Source: a bacterium
GTDB lineage: Bacteria > Margulisbacteria > Marinamargulisbacteria > SXXA01
Length of the DNA stretch: 6,995 nt
Assembly: GCA_010027915.1 (NCBI GenBank)
Contig: RGUG01000067.1
Coordinates: forward strand, 1 to 6,995
Direction: 5' to 3'
Both the position numbers and the translations under genes were made by a program. Of this stretch, positions 1 through 5,579 are shown in pieces. Position 1 is the stretch's first letter, and the number at the start of each line of letters is the position of its first letter. The notes beneath the pieces were generated by a model. That model ran no database searches. It had not been told where the DNA came from and saw only the letters and a program-made list of their open reading frames with translations.

Positions 1-161
1 CGACGGTATCGACGTTGGTGGTAACGGGTAATGCGAGTGTGACCGGGAATCTTAATGTGACGGGGAACACAGCGATAACGGGCACCTTGGGCGTGACGGG
101 AATCACGAGCTTGGGCACAGCGGAGATGAATGCTGCACGAGCGAACAGTTTGGCGGTGACC
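1..161 (+). repeat. Copy 1 of 378-bp-period coding repeat (left end cut)
   Basis: This segment aligns without gaps to 379-539 at an offset of exactly 378 bp (126 codons). By hand count about 132 of 161 bases match, and the translated copies differ at 7 of 53 residues. Several blocks of 20 or more bases are identical, including third codon positions. The copy probably extends left of the window. Confidence 0.9.
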
Positions 162-1568
162 AATAATGCCAGCGTGGGTGGTAACTTGGGCGTAACAGGT
201 AATCTGGTGGTGGCGGGAGATGTCACCGTTAACGGGACATTGCGATTTGGGCCTGGTGGGACGGTGGCGTTACCCGAGGCGGCGATTACGGCGGGAACAT
301 TCGGTAGCACGACGGTAACGGGTGTGGCGAGTATCCAAACCTTGTCGGTAACGGGCGATGCGACGATACGGGGTGTGTCGACGGTATCGACGTTGGTGGT
401 AACGGGCAATGCGAGCGTATCGGGCAACTTAATGGTAACGGGCAATACGAGCGTGGTGGGCACCTTGGGCGTGACGGGAATCACGACATTGGGCACAGCG
501 GAGATCAATGCCGCCCGAGCGAATAGTTTGGCGGTAACCGGGAATCTCAATGTAAGTGGGAATACAAGGGTATCCGGGCGGTTACTGATTGGTGATTTAT
601 CACTGTTCCCTAATAAGAATGCTTACACACCAGGATTTTCTTCATCCACACGTCATGAGATTATCGGCCAGATTCGGTTGCAATTCCCCACTACCAATAA
701 GAGTGATCTTAGTGCATCCGTACCATCGCCTGGTGTTTATGTGTCTTATTCTTATTCTAATTCTAATTACCCGCTTTTCAGTATTCCGTCTACCTCTCTC
801 ACCGTTAATTCACCCGGATACATCAAGGGGCATTTAGGCTCACTTCAGATCGTATTGAGCCAAACCAATTCTCCTACCACTAATTTATTAGAAATGGCGT
901 ATGCTGGTCCTACGGAGGGGTATTATGAGGGGAGTGCCACTTTTACTCCCATTCGTCCAGTTATTATCATGCCCTCATTCACGGGAGCGGGGGTAGATAA
1001 GATGCAGAACAAACGCCCCATATTTTTGGGTGATGTTTCCGGAAACCTTATCGCCTTTGCCGGTGATTTTGCTGAGCGGCTGGGACATCGAGATAGTCAA
1101 ATGGTGGTACCAAAAGGGTGCGTGGTGGGGGTGAAAAATGGGCGGATATCGTTGGATACCCACGATGCCGATCGTGTGATGGTGGTTAGTTTTCAGTATG
1201 CGGTGCTGGGTGTGTACGATCCGGCAGAGCTCAATGGGGATCACAGCCCGGTGGCATTTGTTGGTCAGGTGGCAACCCAAATCAGGGGCCCCGTTCAAGC
1301 GGGTGACATTGTGCTGGCAAGTGGGAACAATGATGGGGTAGCCGTGGCACGACCCCTTTCACAACTAACCCCAAATGATATTCCCCGTGCCATTGGTCAA
1401 GCTTGGGAGGGCAATGCCAATGAGGGGGTCAAATTGGTGCGGGTGGCCATTCTGCCACTTAACCTCGAAACGGAGTTGCTCAAAAAACAAGCGGCAGAGA
1501 TCGATGCCCTCAAGGCATCGGTTGAGTCGCTCCGCCAGGCGGTCCAAGCCCTGCAACCCACACGATAA
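1..1568 (+). CDS. Repetitive fibre/stalk-like protein with C-terminal processing-type domain (5' end cut by window)
   Basis: The gene is truncated at the left edge. The frame is open from base 3, and the TTG at 15 is not a convincing start because the residues before it (T-V-S-T) match the internal repeat at 381-392, so the protein continues upstream. Numbering from that TTG as residue 1, residues 1-190 are six-residue repeats of V-T-G-N-x-x type, interrupted by a linker around 77-125. Such repeats are typical of beta-structured trimeric stalks. Residues 190-335 are unique, with a Ser/Tyr/Asn run at 243-251. Residues 335-480 (G-D-F-A-E-R near 350, a P-K-G-C turn near 366, Q-A-G-D near 428) resemble C-terminal domains of phage and bacterial fibre proteins, such as peptidase G2/S74-like intramolecular chaperones, but I cannot assign a family or point to a catalytic residue. 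Residues 484-514 form a Leu/Ala/Glu/Lys coiled coil. A surface or appendage fibre is an inference. No signal peptide is visible because the N-terminus is missing. Confidence 0.85.
   Translation, partial: TVSTLVVTGNASVTGNLNVTGNTAITGTLGVTGITSLGTAEMNAARANSLAVTNNASVGGNLGVTGNLVVAGDVTVNGTLRFGPGGTVALPEAAITAGTFGSTTVTGVASIQTLSVTGDATIRGVSTVSTLVVTGNASVSGNLMVTGNTSVVGTLGVTGITTLGTAEINAARANSLAVTGNLNVSGNTRVSGRLLIGDLSLFPNKNAYTPGFSSSTRHEIIGQIRLQFPTTNKSDLSASVPSPGVYVSYSYSNSNYPLFSIPSTSLTVNSPGYIKGHLGSLQIVLSQTNSPTTNLLEMAYAGPTEGYYEGSATFTPIRPVIIMPSFTGAGVDKMQNKRPIFLGDVSGNLIAFAGDFAERLGHRDSQMVVPKGCVVGVKNGRISLDTHDADRVMVVSFQYAVLGVYDPAELNGDHSPVAFVGQVATQIRGPVQAGDIVLASGNNDGVAVARPLSQLTPNDIPRAIGQAWEGNANEGVKLVRVAILPLNLETELLKKQAAEIDALKASVESLRQAVQALQPTR
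379..539 (+). repeat. Copy 2 of 378-bp-period coding repeat
   Basis: This is the partner of 1-161. Within it an 18-bp (six-codon) sub-repeat built on gtaacgggcaatgcgagc recurs with variation, so there are two nested periods, 18 bp and 378 bp. Divergence is concentrated at 419-458 (copy 1 equivalent 41-80), while the blocks on either side are nearly identical. Confidence 0.9.
744..770 (+). repeat. Short in-frame hexanucleotide repeat (TCTTAT)2(TCTAAT)2
   Basis: Alternating Ser-Tyr and Ser-Asn codons use the same codons each time, giving two TCTTAT units followed by two TCTAAT units and a TAC codon. It lies in the unique middle part of the fibre gene. The unit is a multiple of three, so slippage would change length without breaking the frame. 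Confidence 0.7.
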
Positions 1569-1580
1569 CAGGGGGTGCGT

Positions 1581-1612
1581 GATACCCTCCCCAACCAAAG
1601 GGTGAGGGTATC
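1581..1612 (+). terminator. Strong hairpin after the fibre gene, probable terminator without U-tract
   Basis: Left arm gataccctcccc (1581-1592) pairs with right arm gggtgagggtatc (1600-1612) across the loop aaccaaa, giving 11 pairs in 12 with one internal mismatch. It begins 12 nt after the TAA of the fibre gene. A G-run follows instead of a T-tract, so it is not a classical intrinsic terminator. It may block readthrough or stabilise the mRNA 3' end. Confidence 0.5.
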
Positions 1613-1880
1613 GTTGGGGGGGGCACTCACCATCGCACAAGACCGCCATTGACCATCATGATGCCTCATGACAAAAAGGGGATGATGGCGTGAGAGGTTT
1701 TTTTGAGCATGCGGTGTGTTGGGTCCTGACCCATTACCCACGCCGATCACTCACGCCATCGCATGCCCGATGCCAGGTACACCATGACCAATATGAATAC
1801 CCACAATGACCAGCCAATTGTCGATGGGCAGGCCCCCCCCGCATCCCCACCACATGGGATGAGGGCAACTGATGCAACGA

Positions 1881-1950
1881 TTGTTTCTTATCCTATTATT
1901 CAAATCGGTTTACTAGATATTGATTCTTTTTTATGGGTGGTTTACTCTTG
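1881..1950 (+). promoter_or_regulatory. AT-rich stretch, probable promoter/operator region of the sulfur operon
   Basis: This is the only AT-rich stretch in the intergenic region and lies 55-125 bp before cysK. Hexamers such as TTGTTT (1881-1886), TATTAT (1894-1899), TTGATT (1920-1925) and TACTCT (1943-1948) are present. TTGATT and TACTCT are 17 bp apart, but the second is a poor -10 match. The octamer GGTTTACT occurs twice, at 1907-1914 and 1939-1946, 32 bp apart and in the same orientation, which could be a regulator site. No single promoter can be assigned with certainty. Confidence 0.35.
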
Positions 1951-2004
1951 GAAGGTAAGTGAGAGGGGTCGTGGGCTGAGTGGGGATGAAGGAAAGGAGC
2001 GATC

Positions 2005-2925
2005 ATGAAAATTGCCAATTCAGTACTTGATTTAATTGGAAACACCCCATTGGTGCGTCTCAATCGTGTGGCCAATGGACTCGGGGCCACGGTGTTGGGT
2101 AAGTGTGAGTTTATGAACCCATGTTCGTCAGTCAAAGATCGGCCTGGTTTGGCGATGATTACGGCTGCGGAGGAAGCGGGCTTGTTGCATGCTCAGTCGG
2201 TGATTGTGGAGCCTACCAGTGGGAATACCGGTATTGCGTTGGCCTTGGCCTGTGCGGTGAAGGGGTATCGGGTTATTTTAACCATGCCAGAGTCCATGAG
2301 TATAGAACGACGGGCCATGCTCAAAGCGTTTGGGGCCGAACTCGAATTAACCCCTGCCCATTTGGGTATGAAAGGGGCCATTCAGCGGGCACAAGAATTA
2401 GCCAATTCGTTACCTGATGCCTTTATTCCCCATCAATTTAATAACCCTGCCAACCCAGACATTCACCGTCGCACCACTGCCCAAGAAATTTGGCGTGATA
2501 CCGAAGGTCAGGTGGACGCCATTGTGGCTGGCGTCGGAACAGGGGGGACGATTTCGGGTGTGGCACGTTTTATTAAGTCACAAAAACCATCGTTTAAAGC
2601 CATTGCGGTCGAACCGGCTGACTCTCCCGTGTTATCGGGTGGTGACCCAGGACCCCACATGATTCAGGGAATAGGGGCCGGGTTTATTCCTCAAAACCTC
2701 GACCAATCGCTGGTAGATGAAGTGGTGCAAGTGACCAATGATGAGGCCCTCGACATGGGTCGTCGATTGGCCCGAGAAGAAGGCTTAATGGTGGGAATTT
2801 CTGCAGGGGCCAATGTGGTGGCGGCCTTGCGGGTGGCCGCACGACCTGAATTCAACGGCAAAACCATTGTGACCATCTTGTGTGATGTGGGGGAACGGTA
2901 TTTGAGCACCGTTATGTTTAAGTAA
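2005..2925 (+). CDS. cysK: Cysteine synthase (O-acetylserine sulfhydrylase), CysK/CysM family
   Basis: This is a cytoplasmic fold-type II PLP enzyme that beta-replaces O-acetylserine (or O-phosphoserine in some relatives) with sulfide or a carrier thiocarboxylate to give cysteine. It is full length at 306 residues. The PLP lysine is K44 in S-S-V-K-D-R. The substrate loop T-S-G-N-T-G is at 71-76, the phosphate-binding loop G-V-G-T-G-G at 176-181, and the cofactor-nitrogen Ser at 266 in G-I-S-A-G-A. The segment [13 protein letters not shown] (217-229) is typical of CysK rather than CysM. The ATG has a strong site (aggaaaggag, ending 5 nt before it). It is the first gene of the run, 11 nt before the sulfur carrier. 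Whether it uses free sulfide or the carrier thiocarboxylate cannot be read from sequence, but the neighbours make carrier use plausible. Cystathionine beta-synthase is less likely given the size and the CysK-like motif. Confidence 0.95.
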   Translation: MKIANSVLDLIGNTPLVRLNRVANGLGATVLGKCEFMNPCSSVKDRPGLAMITAAEEAGLLHAQSVIVEPTSGNTGIALALACAVKGYRVILTMPESMSIERRAMLKAFGAELELTPAHLGMKGAIQRAQELANSLPDAFIPHQFNNPANPDIHRRTTAQEIWRDTEGQVDAIVAGVGTGGTISGVARFIKSQKPSFKAIAVEPADSPVLSGGDPGPHMIQGIGAGFIPQNLDQSLVDEVVQVTNDEALDMGRRLAREEGLMVGISAGANVVAALRVAARPEFNGKTIVTILCDVGERYLSTVMFK

Positions 2926-2929
2926 GGAG
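2924..2929 (+). promoter_or_regulatory. Ribosome binding site that decides the start of the sulfur carrier
   Basis: AAGGAG overlaps the TAA stop of cysK. It lies 7 nt before the ATG at 2937 but only 4 nt before the in-frame GTG at 2934, so the ATG is the better start. A third ATG at 2932 is out of frame and is followed directly by TGA. Confidence 0.7.
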
Positions 2930-2936
2930 TCATGTG

Positions 2937-3143
2937 ATGAATGTCACCATTAATGGACACGTTGAAGTAATCCCAGATGGGCTAACGGTACTGGGGGTGT
3001 TGTCTCACAAGAAAGTTGAGATGCCGGATATGGTGTCGGTGGAACTGAACGGGGATATTCTCGATCGCACGGCATTTGAAACCACGGGTCTTCATGAGGG
3101 AGATACAGTGGAATTTTTATATTTTATGGGTGGGGGACAATGA
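2937..3143 (+). CDS. hcyS: ThiS/MoaD-like sulfur carrier protein with C-terminal GGGQ (HcyS/CysO type)
   Basis: A ubiquitin-fold sulfur carrier of 68 residues. Family members are adenylated at a C-terminal Gly-Gly by an E1-like enzyme and converted to a thiocarboxylate that donates sulfur. The sequence shows a ThiS-like start (M-N-V-T-I-N-G), a central V-S-V-E-L-N-G-D strand (33-40), a G-D-T-V-E-F-L-Y-F stretch (55-63) and the tail M-G-G-G-Q (64-68). The Gln after the glycines is unusual, because an exposed Gly-Gly is needed for activation. The Wolinella carrier HcyS likewise has one extra residue (Ala), removed by the metalloprotease HcyD, and a JAMM protease lies two genes downstream here. 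Plain thiamine ThiS or molybdopterin MoaD is less likely because no thiG, thiH or moaE is nearby. The stop overlaps the next start (ATGA), and the Gly codons form the next gene's ribosome binding region, so translation of the two is probably coupled. Confidence 0.88.
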   Translation: MNVTINGHVEVIPDGLTVLGVLSHKKVEMPDMVSVELNGDILDRTAFETTGLHEGDTVEFLYFMGGGQ

Positions 3144-4372
3144 CGTGGGGATTTGAAACAAAGGCCATTCATGCCGGTTGCCAGACACAGGGAAACGGCG
3201 TTCCCACTGCGGTGCCCATTATTCAAAGTGCCTCTTTTTCGTATGATACGGCCGCGGACTTGGAAGATGTCTTTGCCGGCCGTCAGCTAGGTCATGTGTA
3301 TTCACGTATTTCCAATCCCACCGTTGCCGCCTTAGAAGCACGATATGTGCAGCTAGAAAACGGCTTGGCAGGTGCGGCGTATTCATCGGGTATGGCGGCC
3401 ATTGTGGCGGTGGTTGAAACCCTGTGCGAATCCGGCGATCACATGGTGGCCTCTTCGGGGTTGTTTGGGGGGACATTGACGTTATTTGATGAGGTGCTCA
3501 GTCGGCGTGGGATAGGGGTCACATGGGTAGAGGGTCGCGATAAAGGGGCATGGGAATCGGCGTGTCAAGACCGGACCCGGTTGTTCTTTGTCGAATCGAT
3601 TTCCAATCCCAAATTGGATGTGGCCGATATACCAGCCTTGTCATCGTTGGCCGCATCACGGGGGGTTCCGTTGGTGGTGGACAACACACTGACCACCCCT
3701 TATTTGGCCTCGTTGCGTCAGATGGGGGCCCATGTGTCGGTCAACTGCATGGGCAAGTATGTATCAGGAACCGGGGGGACCATTGGCGGAATCGCAGTGG
3801 ATTTGGGGACATTTGACTGGACCTGCTCACATGCCCCATTGGTGAAACAATCAGTTAAACGATTTGGGGCTTATGGGTTTATGGCGGCAATGAAGAAAGG
3901 TGTGACCACCCATACGGGGTCATGTTTATCTCCCATGAACGCCCATTTGATCATGTTGGGGATGGAATCGTTGGCATTGCGCATGCAGCGGCATTGTGAC
4001 AATGCCTTGGGTTTGGCCGTGGCATTGTCAGAGCATCCCCTCATTCAATCGGTGACCTATCCTGGCCTCTCCCTTCATCCCGACGCAGACACCATCGGCA
4101 CTTGGTACGGGGGGCGGGGCGGGGCCATTGTGACGTGTCAAACCGCATCCAAGTCAGATGCCTTTGCTCTCATTGATTCATTACAATTGGTCCGTCGGGC
4201 GTCTAATTTGGGTGATGCCAAAACCTTGATTATCCATCCTGCGAGTACCATTTATCGTGAGGCGAGCCCTGAACGCCGTGCCATGGCAGGGGTGTATGAT
4301 GGAACAGTGAGGGTGTCGGTGGGAATTGAAACACTAGACGATTTAATTGGTGATTTTTTTAGGAGTGCATAA
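3140..4372 (+). CDS. metY: O-acetylhomoserine sulfhydrylase-like PLP enzyme (Cys/Met metabolism family)
   Basis: A fold-type I PLP enzyme of the trans-sulfuration family, 410 residues and full length. Relatives make homocysteine from O-acetyl- or O-succinylhomoserine using sulfide, or in Wolinella a carrier thiocarboxylate. Family marks are Y-S-R at 54-56 followed by N-P-T, S-S-G-M at 82-85, D-N-T at 181-183 (Asp to the PLP nitrogen), the Schiff-base lysine K206, N-L-G-D-A-K-T-L at 356-363 followed by H-P-A-S-T, and V-R-V-S-V-G-I-E at 390-397. The N-L-G-D-A-K-T-L form is typical of OAH sulfhydrylases. Oddly, the usual Ser-x-Thr-Lys before the PLP lysine is Cys-Met-Gly-Lys (203-206), removing two side chains that normally help hold the PLP phosphate. 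The start overlaps the carrier stop by 4 nt, which ties the two functionally. Cystathionine gamma-synthase or methionine gamma-lyase activity cannot be excluded, but the context favours sulfhydrylation. Confidence 0.9.
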   Translation: MTWGFETKAIHAGCQTQGNGVPTAVPIIQSASFSYDTAADLEDVFAGRQLGHVYSRISNPTVAALEARYVQLENGLAGAAYSSGMAAIVAVVETLCESGDHMVASSGLFGGTLTLFDEVLSRRGIGVTWVEGRDKGAWESACQDRTRLFFVESISNPKLDVADIPALSSLAASRGVPLVVDNTLTTPYLASLRQMGAHVSVNCMGKYVSGTGGTIGGIAVDLGTFDWTCSHAPLVKQSVKRFGAYGFMAAMKKGVTTHTGSCLSPMNAHLIMLGMESLALRMQRHCDNALGLAVALSEHPLIQSVTYPGLSLHPDADTIGTWYGGRGGAIVTCQTASKSDAFALIDSLQLVRRASNLGDAKTLIIHPASTIYREASPERRAMAGVYDGTVRVSVGIETLDDLIGDFFRSA

Positions 4373-4374
4373 CC

Positions 4375-5175
4375 ATGTTACGCGATGATCAAATTGAACG
4401 CTATTCTCGCCACATTATTTTAGCTGATGTGGGGGGGAAGGGTCAGGAAAAAATAGTACAAGCACGCATTTTGATCATTGGGGCAGGTGGCTTGGGTGCT
4501 CCGATCGCCTTGTATTTGGCAGCCGCTGGGGTGGGGACATTGGGAATAGTAGATGGGGATTGTGTGGATCTGACCAATTTGCAGCGTCAGGTCATTCATT
4601 TTACCCCTGACATTGGCAAAGCAAAGGTGCAATCGGCTACCGAAAAAATTCGAGCGATGAATCCCGATGTGAGGGTCATACCCATTCAGGACATGGTGCA
4701 TAGTGGGAACATTCGGGACTTGATTCGCGAATACGACATGGTGGTGGATGGCACCGACAATTTTGCGGCCAAATTTTTGATCAACGATGCGTGTGTGATG
4801 GAAAAAAAGCCCTTTTCTCATGGTGGTATTTTACGATTTGATGGGCAAACCATGACGGTGTTGCCTGGCCAATCGGCCTGTTATCGGTGTGTGTTTAAAG
4901 CCCCACCACCCAAAAATGCGGTACCCACTTGCTCGCAAGCGGGGGTGTTGGGGGCCGTGGCGGGTATGTTGGGCACCATTCAAGCCGCAGAAGTGCTCAA
5001 ATGGATCACGGGGGTAGGGGACTTATTAACCGATCGATTGTTAACATTCAATGCCAAAACCATGACCTTTCGGCAAGTGACCGTTCGTCGTCAAGCCCGT
5101 TGCCCGATTTGTTCTGCCACCCCTAGCATCACCGAATTGGTGGATGAAGAAGGCCCTGTATGCGACCTGAAGTAG
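4375..5175 (+). CDS. hcyF: E1-like adenylyltransferase of the ThiF/MoeB/HesA family (HcyF type)
   Basis: This enzyme activates the C-terminal Gly of the sulfur carrier as an acyl-adenylate using ATP. It has 266 residues, the size of MoeB/ThiF, with no C-terminal rhodanese domain of the MoeZ kind. Visible motifs are the starting R-Y-S-R-H family pattern (9-13), the nucleotide loop G-A-G-G-L-G (36-41), the Asp-containing strand end V-D-G-D-C-V-D-L (59-66) followed by N-L-Q-R-Q (68-72), and D-G-T-D-N-F (125-130). There are two zinc Cys pairs, C169-x-x-C172 and C243-x-x-C246, and Cys186 in V-P-T-C-S, at the position where ThiF and MoeB carry a conserved Cys. The ribosome binding site AGGAG (4361-4365) lies 9 nt before the ATG, which is 2 nt after metY. 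Its 3' end overlaps the protease gene by 16 nt. Context makes the nearby carrier its substrate, and sulfide must come from elsewhere because no sulfurtransferase domain is present. Confidence 0.92.
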   Translation: MLRDDQIERYSRHIILADVGGKGQEKIVQARILIIGAGGLGAPIALYLAAAGVGTLGIVDGDCVDLTNLQRQVIHFTPDIGKAKVQSATEKIRAMNPDVRVIPIQDMVHSGNIRDLIREYDMVVDGTDNFAAKFLINDACVMEKKPFSHGGILRFDGQTMTVLPGQSACYRCVFKAPPPKNAVPTCSQAGVLGAVAGMLGTIQAAEVLKWITGVGDLLTDRLLTFNAKTMTFRQVTVRRQARCPICSATPSITELVDEEGPVCDLK

Positions 5176-5579
5176 TGAAAATAGCACGCGATCAGTACCA
5201 GCACATGATCGATGATTGTGTGGCCCGAGCCCCGATTGAGGCGTGTGGGTATTTGGGTGGCCATGACGGCCTGATCACCCATTGTTTTCCCATGGTCAAT
5301 CACGATCACGCCACCGATCATTTTACATTTGATCCAAAAGAACAATTTGAGGTGTTAAAAAAAGCCCGTGCGGCAGGGATTCAATTGATGGGGGTTTATC
5401 ATTCCCATCCCGAAACACCGGCCCGCTTATCGGCCGAAGATTTACGTCTGTTTTCTGATCCCCATATGCAGTATTGGATTGTATCCTTGTGTGAGGAGAC
5501 CCCCCAGGTGGGGGTGTTTCGGATACAAAAAGCCACCCATCAAGTGGATATTTCGGTGTGGTCGATTGTCATTACATGA
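5160..5579 (+). CDS. hcyD: JAMM/MPN+ metalloprotease (HcyD/Mec type)
   Basis: A small zinc isopeptidase/carboxypeptidase of 139 residues, consisting of just the JAMM domain. The full catalytic signature is present: Glu27 in P-I-E-A-C-G, then H81-S-H83-P, seven residues, S91, two residues, D94. Family members of this size in sulfur-carrier operons release the finished amino acid from the carrier (Mec acting on CysO-Cys in Mycobacterium) or both trim the carrier tail and release homocysteine (HcyD in Wolinella). Here the carrier ends in Gln after Gly-Gly-Gly, so both jobs are expected. The ATG overlaps the end of the adenylyltransferase gene by 16 nt, and AGAAGG (5148-5153) lies 6 nt before it. 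A GTG at 5175 is an alternative start that would shorten the protein by five residues and reduce the overlap to 1 nt. Confidence 0.92.
   Translation: MRPEVVKIARDQYQHMIDDCVARAPIEACGYLGGHDGLITHCFPMVNHDHATDHFTFDPKEQFEVLKKARAAGIQLMGVYHSHPETPARLSAEDLRLFSDPHMQYWIVSLCEETPQVGVFRIQKATHQVDISVWSIVIT

Larger units (their letters stand above)
1569..2004. other. Intergenic region between fibre gene and sulfur operon
   Basis: No convincing gene is present. The left half contains a strong hairpin (1581-1612), the small palindrome catcatgatg near 1657-1666, and a T7 tract at 1698-1704 preceded by gatgatggcgtgagagg. That segment can pair imperfectly with upstream ctcaccatcg or cgccattgaccatc, so a second terminator is possible. 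The ten bases atggcgtgag (1685-1694) have an exact inverted copy at 1750-1759, and a short hairpin TGGGT/ACCCA lies at 1720-1733. The right part from about 1880 is AT-rich and promoter-like. I see no SAM riboswitch or T-box pattern, though these are hard to exclude by eye. Confidence 0.7.

Noticed and set aside
15..17. TTG as the true start of the fibre gene
   Set aside because: The frame is open to the window edge and the preceding codons match the internal repeat copy at 381-392, so the gene continues upstream.
975..1298. Minus-strand open frames opposite the fibre, cysK, metY, hcyF and rnhC genes
   Set aside because: They lie antisense to well-supported genes, have low-complexity His/Pro-rich translations and no ribosome sites. 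They are by-products of the G-rich coding strand.
1685..1766. Inverted repeats atggcgtgag/ctcacgccat plus gcatgcg/cgcatgc as a mobile-element end or large cruciform
   Set aside because: The two pairs are not nested, so they cannot form a single stem. No transposase or target duplication is present.
1763..2008. 81-codon open frame just before cysK, overlapping its start by 4 nt
   Set aside because: It has no ribosome binding site, no recognisable domain, and crosses the AT-rich promoter-like stretch. The ATGA overlap with cysK is tempting, but the protein composition (a Pro-rich start, then an Arg/Gly/Glu/Ser tail that only translates the cysK ribosome site) looks like chance.
2937..3143. Thiamine ThiS or molybdopterin MoaD assignment for the small carrier
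   Set aside because: No thiamine or molybdopterin genes are nearby, and the MetY-like, E1-like and JAMM neighbours plus the capped tail fit a sulfur amino acid carrier better.
4109..4124. G-quadruplex candidate (G6-C-G4-C-G4)
   Set aside because: There are only three separated G-tracts, and it encodes conserved-looking Gly-Gly-Arg-Gly-Gly residues in the MetY-like protein. G-runs are common across the whole coding strand.
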